64,000 nt of DNA from Colocasia esculenta (lineage: Eukaryota > Streptophyta > Magnoliopsida > Alismatales > Araceae). The stretch is from contig CM024755.1 in the NCBI GenBank assembly GCA_014218235.1, positions 166,649,941-166,713,940 of the forward strand, written 5' to 3'. Within the stretch, counting starts at the first letter, position 1; every line of letters begins with the position of its first letter. Shown piece by piece: positions 10,451-21,302 of this stretch. The translations under genes and the position numbers were made by a program. The notes below the pieces were generated by a model. That model saw only the letters and a list, made by a program, of their open reading frames with translations. It ran no database searches and was not told the origin of the DNA.

Positions 10451-11443
10451 CCACTGTGTAAGGCGGCTTCTGTTCTGGGCGCGTTTATGGAAGAGGCCAC
10501 CTGAGCTCAGGTGAGCTGTGACCAGTTTGTGTTCCACATTGCTTGGGTTGTGTCACCAAGGCAATGTAGGGTCTGTATAGGTTGTGTAGACTCGCGTAAT
10601 GATTGATATCGAGGTGTCTTGCGTGGATTTGTGTGCATAGCAAGTTAGGTGTTACGCCTTCCGTAGTTACCTCTCCAGTCAGTTACCCTAGCACCGGGTG
10701 CTTAGGGCTTGTCCCAGTACTGGAGTACCGTCAAGGTTTGTGTCGTCTTCCTGGACACCCTCACTCCTGTGTTTGAGTAGTACGTCCTGAGGGAAAGACG
10801 ACATGGGACAACGGCTCGTGTTTGTGGGTGTGCGGCCATTTGTAGCGTGCTCTTGGTTGAGAGATGGACACCGGTAGACGTACTAGTCCTCAGCTAGTCC
10901 TATTCCAATGCCTCCCTTTAGGGTTCTCGGCCGGAGCCCCTAAAGGTGTCATGCTTGGTCCTGCGGCAGTGATGCTTGCAGGTGTGGTGTGGTTTGTCTC
11001 CACGGTCCTTGTTTGTTGAGGTGGAGCGGCAGCTGGACCCTTCGTCCATAGCTGCGAGACTGAGAGGTGCACTTGTGTGGTTTGTCCGGGTCTGTAGCTG
11101 GTGTCGCGAACCAGTTATCGAGACTCGTGTTCGGCGTACCCTTCTTTTAGCTTGTACACTTGTCGTGTGTTGTCGTTTATTTATTTATTTGTACTGTGGG
11201 TATCATGTTTAGTTGATTACATGTTTTACAAATTTAATATTAATTGTGTTTCTTGGCTTGGGGGAGTTACCCTACTGAGCCAATGACTTGTGAGGCTCAC
11301 CCCTTTTTCTTCCAGGTGAGGGAGAGCAGGAGGCTTCTCATCCCTCCAGTAGTTTGGACCAGCCTCATAGCAGAGTCAGGCCGTCACCACCAGCAGAGTA
11401 AAGTTCTTACTTGTGGAGCCTTGGGGGTTTGTCCAAGGCTATG

Positions 11444-11503
<60 letters not shown>

Positions 11504-11704
11504 ATTATATAAGGAACCTGGCATGTACTTTTCTTATGGTCATATAGAAGCTATGTATCTTGTGTATGCTTAATGTGGTTCTTTTGTATTTTCACGGACA
11601 TATGAGTTTGATATCCCTTGCGAGGCTTCGGCCCGATCGCGGGAGACGGAGTCGTGTCGAGCTCGTTATAGTGTTAACGGGTTTGAACAGCATGGTCCGT
11701 TACA
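10451..11704 (+). repeat. Tekay-like 5' LTR, 3' part
   Basis: It matches 31746-32966 and, in its first part, 17465-18006. It ends GTCCGTTACA. It differs from both 3' copies by scattered substitutions and small indels, for example lacking a GTTTGTCCA-like stretch near 10525. The upstream ~900 bases of this LTR were separated by Sirevirus-A and lie outside the window. Confidence 0.9.
11446..11500 (+). repeat. (TA)n microsatellite in the Tekay-like 5' LTR
   Basis: About 27 TA units. The same place in the 3' LTR (32751-32760) has only about five, so the expansion or contraction followed insertion. Confidence 0.97.
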
Positions 11705-11706
11705 AT

Positions 11707-11719
11707 TGGTATCAGAGCC
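11707..11719 (+). promoter_or_regulatory. Primer-binding site of the Tekay-like element (tRNA-iMet)
   Basis: TGGTATCAGAGCC starts two bases after the LTR end. It is complementary to the 3' end of plant initiator tRNA-Met. Confidence 0.93.
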
Positions 11720-11835
11720 AGGTCCATGTAAATATGAAAGGATGGGAAAAGTACGTAGTGGTTCCTTATCATGATCCTCTGCTGGTAGATGGTTTTGTTT
11801 TTGTAATAATATACCTGTTGTCTTGTGTGGATAAA

Positions 11836-13086
11836 ATGTATATGTGCAGGTCTATAATTGCGGATAGGCGAGATTGGGGAGGAGGAGGTGATGACCCTAA
11901 GGAGTCTACTCACCAAATGATAGAAAGAATGTGGGAAAGTCTCACGCATATCCGGACAAGGTTAGATCAGTAACTACCGGGGCAATCTTCCGGAGTAGTA
12001 CCACCGGTGACAGAGGAGATAATGCCGGCACCATTTCTATTAGTACCACCTTATGGAGTAGAGGCACCACTTGCAGCACCTTTACCTCCAGTGGTACCAG
12101 TAAGGCCAGTAAGTGTGGAGGAGTTCACGATGATGGTGGAAAGGTTCTTGCGTTTGCAACCACCAACATATTCTGGAGGTCCAAATCTGGATACAACGGA
12201 GCATTGGATCCATGAGATTGAAAGGGTGTTTGTCACAATGAGGTGTCCCCAGGCGGATAGAGTCACCTTAGCAACATATCAGTTGAGGGGTTTTGCACAA
12301 GAATGATGGAGACTTAAGATGCAGACCGTGTTTACTGGTAGAGCTAAAGAAGCAATCACTTGGGCGGAGTTTCTTGATGTCTTCAACAATACTTTCTTTT
12401 CGAAGCAAGTTCAGCAAGCAAAGAGGGAGAAATTTAGAACACTTCAGCAAGGGAATTTGTCGGTGTTGGAATATCAAATGAGATTTATGGCCTTGAGTTG
12501 GTATGCCCCGTATATAGTAACCAACAATGCAATGATGATTGAGTACTTTATTCGGGGATTGAGGCTGGAGTTGCAAGATGTGGTCATTCCTTTGATGTGT
12601 GGTACAGTAGAAGAGGTAGCCCAAAGAGCAGCAATACTTGAAAGAACAATTCAAGCTAGACAGTCTAGCGGATCGGGATCAAGTGGTGGTAGTTTCTGAC
12701 TTCCACAACAGTCTGTGGGTGTTAGTAAAGGAAAGGCACCGTCGGGAGGATCATCTTCTTCGGGCTTTGGTAAATGGGGCAATAAGCTAAAGAAGATATT
12801 TAGAGGCCGAGGAGGTGGTAAACAACAAGGATTTCAGCTAGGGCGCGACTACAAGCCAGAGATGGAGGAATCTCAACAAAGTATGGCAAGGCAGCCCGGA
12901 GAATTGTGGTGTTACAATTGTGATCACCTGGGGCATATGGCGAGGAATTGTCCATATCCAAGGAGAACTAATTATGGTAGAGGAGCGCCACAACAGCAAC
13001 AACAACAACAACAACAACCACAATAGCAATCATCGGCAGGACAAGCAAGAGGCGCACCTTACCAAAGGGGCGGAGGACGAGGTCGA
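11836..13086 (+). pseudogene. gag: gag of the Tekay-like element
   Basis: One frame runs from a start at 11836 (or 11842) through to pol, interrupted by in-frame stops at 11971, 12304, 12697 and 13024. Recognisable are the retrotrans_gag core (FLRLQPPTYSGGPNLDTTEHW, ~12148; TWAEFLDVFNNTFF, ~12358; YFIRGLRLELQ, ~12544) and one CCHC zinc knuckle, CYNCDHLGHMARNCP, at ~12910. A CAA-rich poly-Gln stretch at 12991-13020 follows the knuckle. Gag and pol sharing a frame is usual for this clade. Because only point stops break it, decay is by substitution rather than rearrangement. Confidence 0.88.
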
Positions 13087-16000
13087 GTGATGGCGATTAC
13101 CAAGGCTCAAGCGGAAGCATCAAATTTGATTGAAGGTATTATACCAATTTTTGAATATTCAGCAAGAACATTGATTGATCCTGGTGCATCCCATTCTTTC
13201 ATTTTCGAAGATTTTCTTGATGTTATGGTGCATCCTTTTGAGGAGAGGCAATGTGAGCTTATGGTGGAGGTACCGTCGGGGGATTTCATGCTTACCACAT
13301 GTTATTTGGATGAGGTACCTATTATGATTCAGGGTAATCAGTTTCCGGCTAGGCTTTATGCTTTGCAATTAAAGGAGTATGATATGATATTGGGAATGGA
13401 TTGGTTAGAGGCATATGGAGCAGTGGTGGATTGCAGGAAAAAGAAAGTAAGGTTCAACTATCCAGGGGGAGATTTATTTGAGTTCCAAGGTATGCCATTC
13501 TACACTCCTAAATTCATTATCTCTGCCTTAAAGGCTAGGAAATTGATTAATGCAGGATGTGTAGCTTATTTGGCATATGTTAGCTTGGTTAAAGTAGAAA
13601 AAATAGTGGATATGGTACCTGTTGTTAGAGAATTTGTGGATGTGTTTCCGGAGGAGTTACTGGGTTTGGCACCACATAGAGAGGTGGATTTCACTATTGA
13701 GTTGCAGCCGGGTAGTATGCCTATTTTTAAAACGCCATACAGATTGGCACCTGTAGAATTGAAGGAGTTAAAGAAGCAATTGCAAGAGTTACTTGAAAAG
13801 GGATTTATTAGGCCAAGTCATTCACCATGGGGAGCGCCGGTCATGTTTGTAAAAAAGAAAGATGGGAGCATGAGAATGTGTATAGATTACCACCAGTTGA
13901 ATCAAATCACCATAAAGAATAGGTATCCACTTCCACATATAGATGATTTATTTGATCAATTGCAATCAGCAAAAGTGTACTCCAAGATAGATTTGAGATC
14001 GGGATACCATCAATTGAGGATTCGGGAGGAAGATATAGACAAGATGGCATTCAGAACAAGGTATGGGCATTATGAGTTTGTGGTTATGCCCTTTGGGCTA
14101 ACCAATGCACCGGCGACATTTATGAACTTAATGAATCAGATCTTTCATCCCTATTTAGATCGGTTCATTGTGGTGTTCATAGATGATATACCAGTGTATT
14201 CAACCTCAGAAGAAGCACATGCAAATCATTTGAGAATTGCATTGCAAACATTGAGGGAGCATCAGCTTTATGCAAAGTATAGTGAGTGTGAGTTTTGGCT
14301 TAAGGAAATTCAGTTTCTGGGGCATATTATTTCAAGTGAAGGTGTGGTTGTTGATCCAGCAAAAGTGGAGGCGATAATGAAATGGGGGGAGCCAAAGACG
14401 GTGTCGAAAATTCAGAGTTTCTTTGGTATGGCCGACTCTTATAGACAGTTTATCCAAGATTTCTCAAAAATTGCAACACCATTGACTAGGCTCACTAGAA
14501 AAGGAGTGCCATTTGAATGGTCCTCCGATTGCAGGCATAGTTTCATGAAGTTGAAGAAGCGGCTCACTTCATCCCCAATACTAGTGATACCGACAGGAAG
14601 AGGTGGTTTTGTTATATATACTGATGCATCCAAGAGAGGACTTGGGGCAGTGCTTATGCAACATGGGAAGGTGGTAGCCTATGCATCTAGACAATTGAAG
14701 CATCATGAAGAAAATTATCCTACACATGATTTAGAATTGGCAGCGGTTGTGTTTGCATTGAAGATTTGGAGGCATTACTTGTATGGGGAAAGGTTTGAGA
14801 TATCCACGGATCACAAATGTTTGAAGTATATCTTTTCTCAGAAATATTTGAATTTAAGGCAACGCAGGTGGATGAAATATCTCAAAGATTATGATTTCAG
14901 TTTGGCATATCACCTAGGTAGAGCAAATGTGGTGGCAGATGCTTTAAGTAGAAAAGTGGTTATGAGTCATATTATGATGAAAGAATGGAAATTGTATGAA
15001 AAGGTGGCAGAAAGTTCTTTGCTTGTACCAACAACCGACAAAGAGCCGTGTTGGCTAATAATGCAGTGGAACCGTCATTGTATTGGCAGGTTGTGGAAGC
15101 TCAAAAGGAAGATGAATATTTGGCCGATATTGTGAAGATGGAGGATGTTACCATTGATGATGATTGTATTGTGCGATTTAAGCACAGGTTGTATGTTCCA
15201 AATGAAGGTGGGGTGAAGCAGAAAGTGTTAGAAGAAGCACACTAGTCCAGGTATACCATACATCCTGGGAGCACTAAAATGTATCAAAACTTGAAAAAAT
15301 ACTTTTGGTGGCCAAGTATGAAGAAGGAGATAGCAGAATTTATAACAAGATGTGCGGTGTGTCAACAAGTTAAGGCGGAGCATCAAAGGCCAGTTGGGTT
15401 ATTGCAACCACTACCAATACCACAATGGAAGTGGGATAATATCTCAATGGACTTTGTTGCATGTTTGCCCAGGACGGCATCGGGTCATAATAGTATGTTG
15501 ATCGGTTAACTAAGGTGTGCAGGTTGTTACCAATTAGCATGTCATGGGCAGTGGATTGATTGGCAAAGCTATATGTTGAAAGAATTGTGCCATTGCATGG
15601 GATACCAGTTACTATTGTTTCAGATCGGGATTCTAGTTTTACATTAGGTTTTTGGAGGAGTTTGCAAAGAGTTGTGGGCACACAATTGAGGTATAGTTCG
15701 GCATATCATCCCCAAACCGATGGACAAACGAAGAGAACAATCCAAACCATTGAAGATATGCTTCGGGCGTGTTGTTTGGTTTGGGGAGGTGGATGGGAAC
15801 ATCACCTTGGCATGGTTGAGTTTGCCTACAACAATAGCTATCATTCAAGTATTGGCATGGCACCATATGAAGCACTTTACCGTTGAATTGGCATGAAGTG
15901 GGTGAAAGGCAAGTAATGGGACCGGAATTGGTTCAGCAACGTGCAGAGGTAGTCAAATTTATTTAAGAGAAACTCCAAATAGTACAAAGTAGGCAAAAGA

Positions 16001-16458
16001 GCTACGCGGATGTTCGACGTAGGCCCTTGCAGTTTGAAGTTGGAGAGTTTGTGTTTTTGAAAGTTTCCCCAACTAAAGGTGTTCTAAGGTTCAGTAAGAG
16101 GGGCAAGTAGAGTCCCAGATTTGTAGGTCCTTTCCGGATCTTGGAAAGGATTGGGGAGACAGCTTATAGGTTGGAGCTTCCGGTGGACTTCACGGATGCT
16201 CATGATGTATTCCATGTCTCCATGTTGAGGAAATATATCCGAGATCCTTCTCAAATTGTGAGCTATCAGCGTGATAATTTGAAGCCAGATATTACCATGC
16301 CAAAATATCCGGTGATGATCACAGGCAGGCGGACTCAAAGGTTAAGGAATAAAAGCATCGAGTTGGTGAAAATTCGGTGGGAGAATCGGCAAGGTGGTGA
16401 AGATACTTGGGAATTGGCCAAAGAAATGTTTAAAACATATCTGTATTTGTTCCAGTAA
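13087..16458 (+). pseudogene. pol: pol of the Tekay-like element: protease, RT, RNase H, integrase, chromodomain-like tail
   Basis: The open part 13087-15135 holds the protease motif LIDPGASHSFI (~13174), RT with YSKIDLRSGYHQLRI (~13979) and the catalytic box FIDDIPVYS (~14178; a Pro replaces the usual Leu), and RNase H with YTDASKRGLGAVL and HDLELAAVVFALK. The frame shifts near 15050 into integrase: zinc finger HPGSTK...CAVCQQVKAEHQRP (~15263-15390) and MDFVACLP with the first Asp (~15450), then another shift near 15510 to VSDRDSSFT and HPQTDGQTKRT with the remaining D and E region. More stops precede the C-terminal part (16141-16458), which ends in a chromodomain-like stretch. Not functional. 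Confidence 0.93.
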
Positions 16459-16524
16459 GTAGCACTTTCTTTTTTAAGTGATAGTTGCATGTGTTTGAAC
16501 TGCATTTATGTTTATCGCTTTAAT

Positions 16525-16537
16525 TTCGAGGACGAAA
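16525..16537 (+). promoter_or_regulatory. Polypurine tract region of the Tekay-like element
   Basis: TTCGAGGACGAAA, typical of this clade, lies ~20 bases before the 3' LTR start TGTAATG at 16558. Confidence 0.75.
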
Positions 16538-16557
16538 TTTTTTTTAGGTGATAGTTA

Positions 16558-18006
16558 TGTAATGACTGGTATGTTCGGATCGAGGTTTACTGGGTTTTGG
16601 AGGCCAGTGTGTGGCCATTGTTAGACAATAGGATCTAAGTGTGTTTTTACGGCTTATTTTGGTCAGGTGGTAGGCAGGGATGCTGGGCAACCCAGCCAAA
16701 TTCGGGCTCTGTTGGGATCCTTAAGATTGCGTCGCAAACAGAAGATGTGATTCTCACAGGTTTGTCGCGTCTGGTTTTCCAGACACAATACTAGTTCTAA
16801 TCACGGTCGACATGTGGGACGCGATTTCGAACCGCCGTTATGTGGCTGTCGCTGCATGCGCGCTGGGTGGCACATGCAGGGTGGCGGGAAGCTTTAATTG
16901 CGTCGGCTACATCGGACGCGATTCGTATCGCGTCCGGTATGTGTGACGTGATTCGATTGAGTGATGTTAAGAGTGTATCTTTCTCTGACCAAACAGTGCA
17001 GTTGCACTGCTCGGCTGGGGAAGATGTTGTTGTGGCTGTGAAGGAATTCTTGGCGTTTTGGGGGTAATTGGAGTCCGTTTGGCGAGGTTTCAGCGTGTGG
17101 GCGAGCGTGGGAGCGTGAGGAATCTCGTGGTGGTGTCAGAATCGTGCTTCTCACACTGGCAGGGGAACTCTACCATGGTTTCTCCCTTGTTTACATGTAG
17201 GTTGGGTTGTGTGATGCATGTATGAAGTTGCTACATGTGGGAATTGTATTTGCATAATAGTAGGCATGAGTAGGAACCCATCTACACGTTTAATTCCAGT
17301 TTATTATGATTATGGGATGGGGTGGTGTGATTTCCGGATGGATTTTTGGAGTGTGTTTTTGAGTTTAGAAAGGCGTCCAATGCAGGGGACGCGTTCTTAT
17401 TAACGCGTCGCTTACACCCGACACGACTCTGTGTTGAATAGCATCCTGTATGTTGGATGCATTTCCACTGTGTAAGGCGGCTTCTGTTCTCGACGCGTTT
17501 ATGGAAGAGGCCACCCGAGCTCAGGTGAGCTGTGGCTAGTTTGTCCAGTTTGTGTTCCACATTGCTTGGGTTGTGTCACCAAGGCAATGTAGGGTCTGTA
17601 TAGGCTGTGTAGACTCGCGTAATGATTGATATCGAGGTGTCTTGCGTGGATTTGTGTGCATAGCAAGTTAGGTGTTACGCCTTCCGTATTTACCTCTCCA
17701 GTCGGTTACCCTAGCACCGGGTGCTTAAGGCTTGTTTCAGTACGGGAGTACCGTCAAGGTTTGTGTCGTCTTCCTGGACACCCTCACTCCTGTGTTTGAG
17801 TAGTATGTCTGGCTAAGGGAAAGACGACAAGGGACAACGGCTCGTGTTTGTGGGTGTGCGGCCGTTTGTAGCGCGCTCTTGGTTGAGGGACAGACATCGG
17901 TAGACATACTGGTCCTCAGCTAGTCTTGTTCTAATGCCTCCCTTTAGGGTTCTCAGCCGGAGCCCCTAAAGGTGTCATGCTTGGTCCTGCGGCAGTGATG
18001 CTTGTA
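16558..18006 (+). repeat. Tekay-like 3' LTR, left part up to the CACTA insertion
   Basis: It starts TGTAATGACTGG and is interrupted at 18006 (CTTGTA) by the CACTA terminus CACCACAAG. Positions 16823-18006 are repeated without indels at 31103-32286. The two copies differ at about 16 positions by eye, mostly C/T and G/A changes. Confidence 0.92.
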
Positions 18007-18230
18007 CACCACAAGAATTTGCGGGATTACCGACGGATATTTCCGACGGATTATTGTCCGTCGGTAATTCCGTCGGAATTACCGACTAAAACACATCGGT
18101 CGGAAAATCCGTCGGACTATTCCGACGGAAATTATCCGTCGGAAATGTCAGTCGGAACTAAGATAATACCGACGGATATTCCGACGGAAATAATACCGTC
18201 GGAATATCCGTCGGTAATACCGCTATTCCA
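18007..18230 (+). repeat. CACTA left terminus and subterminal repeats
   Basis: The terminal CACCACAAG is followed by some twenty copies of CCGACGG or CCGTCGG in alternating orientation, often spaced by TAATT or AATT. The pairs form overlapping inverted repeats. In CACTA elements such subterminal motifs bind the TNPA-type protein. Confidence 0.88.
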
Positions 18231-18273
18231 AAACCCGCGAAACCCCCCTTCTTCCCCCTCCCCCTCTTTCCCA

Positions 18274-19216
<943 letters not shown>

Positions 19217-20586
19217 ATAAATTAATACATGTAAACTAAATAAATATAATTAATAATTAACATGTGACATTAACATAATTAACATGTACTAATCTATTTT
19301 AAATAAATATCTAAAAAAACTTAATTTAATTAGTTACTTTTCACCACTCATTTAACTTTCTATTAGAATGGTCGTCAACTATATAAAATACTATATTTGT
19401 TTGTTATAAAGTCTAATCAGATGTAGAGAAAATTTAAAACGAGTTGGGGTTAACCCTAACTACTTTTCTTTATTACTTTTTTATTGTACTATGTGCTACC
19501 ATCTACCATCTTTTTATATTAATTTTTTTATTGTATAGGAACTCACATAGACTATGGTTTTGGTAAAAAGAGAATTGTTGTCAGAAGTAATTAATCAATG
19601 TTAATTTAAATCAATTATGATTTCATTCCTTAATGGTTTGCATGTATTAATATATTTTTACAATTACATGGATCTATTGTTGTTCAAACAGAGGACAAGA
19701 TTTAAATGAAGCAACATATTCTCATGTTCTGTATGTCATAGGCCGATTGTGACTCTTGTTGTACATATCCCCATTTTTTTTACATGCCAAATGTAGAGTT
19801 GGCTGACGTGGATCGGCCGCACGGCCGATCCAGCTCAGCTGGGTTACCCAGGGGCCCAAATAACCAGCATTTCTCTATCCATTATGCTTGGTGGGATTTT
19901 AAAGGGAGGGGCAGGTTAGTCCATTTTCAACATCCATTTAATTATCATTGGATAGATCTAGTAAAATAACATTAAGGAAATATAGTTAACTATGGGGTGT
20001 AGGCGATGAGATAAAAAATTTAGGGATATATATATAAGAATTAATCGCATTTCATATATATATATATATAAAAGAAAAGATCAAAATGAGGATTAAAAAT
20101 TACATACAAGACGCCAGAAGAAGGATAAGAGTACTCTTCAGAAAATGTTATTCTACCAATAATAGAAACTAAAAAAAATTACATACAAGACGCCAGAAGA
20201 AGGATAAGAGTACAATTCGTCGAGTACAAATGCCCCCCCTCCCCCTCCCCGTCCCAGCACCCCCTTCCCATCCTGGCGCCCCCCTTCCCCTACAAGTTCC
20301 TTCTCCTAATTGCTTATATTCAAAGCTTTTGGTAAATTAAGTTATTTATTATTTATCTTGCTCGCTGTTATTTTTTTACGCTTGACATGAAAATAAACAA
20401 TGCAATGACTTTCTTTGTTAAACATATTGTTTACTTTCACAAATTTCACACTGCAAGTTAATCATTCAACATTCGTATGTTTATTTGTAGCCATTTGAGA
20501 GATTTTTTCATATTTACCATATTATGATTTAATTTCATATTTTAAATTACTCATGAATAAAATGTTATTAATTTTTTTTGTAATTA
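19217..20586 (+). other. Non-coding CACTA sequence upstream of the B3-like ORF
   Basis: AT-rich DNA without a supported gene. It contains the hairpin at 19802-19839, a direct duplication of ~45 bases (ATTACATACAAGACGCCAGA at 20098 and 20176) and a second small C-rich tract at 20230-20295. It ends in a T-rich stretch with TAATTAG at 20581-20587, which could be a 3' splice site for the following ORF. Confidence 0.6.
19802..19839 (+). repeat. Strong hairpin in CACTA 5' region
   Basis: GGATCGGCCG (19810-19819) pairs perfectly with CGGCCGATCC (19822-19831) across a 2-base loop. GCTGA (19802) pairs with TCAGC (19835) outside a 3x3 internal loop. Nothing identifies its function. Confidence 0.8.
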
Positions 20587-20589
20587 GTG

Positions 20590-21297
20590 ATGAGAGTTCG
20601 CGATTGGAAATTAGACTCAAAGAAGAACAAATGTCCAACGTATCAAAGTACTTGTTTGTTTGAACGTAAAATATTTCCGCTCGATATTCGAAGATTGCAT
20701 GATGGTTTACTTTTGGTGAAAGAGAAGATGACGAAAATCATAAAGATTATTCGGAAAGAAGAAAGACAAAGTTTAGAAAATAAAAGTGGATTATCTGTTA
20801 TTGTTCAAGATGAAAAAGGAGTGCGATATTCTGTAATCTTACGACACAGTTGGTGTGCTAGTATGTACATGTTTATTGGAAAAGACTGGTGTAAATTTGT
20901 GAAAAATAATTGTGTCAAAGAATTTGACATTCTCAAAGTTATGTCTTCCCATTATGTACGAAGAGATGTATTTGGCAAACTATATTTAGGGATATCAGTG
21001 GTTAGTTCACTCCCTAGGAAATCTACTGAGAAGCTGGTGAATAAAGAGCCGATCAAGTGGTGGTGGCCTAATATGAAGACATCACGGTTTGTGTTGTTTT
21101 TAATGTTCAATACCATTAAGTATTTATATAGTGCTCAAATTTATTTGATATTCATGTATGTTTACTCTTCATTTATTTTTACGTCAACGCTTTATTTCAC
21201 CCATAGCTCTGGGACTCTCCATATAACGTATGTATGGTACTTGAATGATGTGAGGGTGTGTTGGATTTTAACTCGGGACATGACATTTAATATGTAG
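20590..21297 (+). CDS. B3-like DNA-binding domain ORF inside the CACTA element
   Basis: The first ~140 residues fit the plant B3 fold of the DUF313-like kind. LFERKIFPLDIRRLHDGLLL parallels the conserved L-T-x-S-D-V...R-L-L-L start. A central GVRYSVIL strand, GKDWCKFVKNN, a DILKVM acidic turn and GKLYLGISVV follow the order W-x-x-F-V-K, G-D-x-V and GKL in that family. B3 domains are plant transcription-factor DNA-binding domains. The rest, to the stop at 21297, is hydrophobic and probably read-through into non-coding sequence. TAATTAG just before the first ATG may be a splice acceptor, so this could be one exon of a larger transcript. It lies 5 bases upstream of TNPD. I infer capture from a host gene; recognition is by eye only. 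Confidence 0.5.
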   Translation: MRVRDWKLDSKKNKCPTYQSTCLFERKIFPLDIRRLHDGLLLVKEKMTKIIKIIRKEERQSLENKSGLSVIVQDEKGVRYSVILRHSWCASMYMFIGKDWCKFVKNNCVKEFDILKVMSSHYVRRDVFGKLYLGISVVSSLPRKSTEKLVNKEPIKWWWPNMKTSRFVLFLMFNTIKYLYSAQIYLIFMYVYSSFIFTSTLYFTHSSGTLHITYVWYLNDVRVCWILTRDMTFNM

Positions 21298-21302
21298 GAA
21301 AA

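Noticed and set aside
11560..11835. Open sequence before gag of the Tekay-like element
   Set aside because: It crosses the LTR end and primer-binding site, so it is not a separate gene.
16840..17067. 75-codon ORF repeated at 31120-31347
   Set aside because: Both copies lie in the duplicated LTR segment; the duplication explains the repeat.
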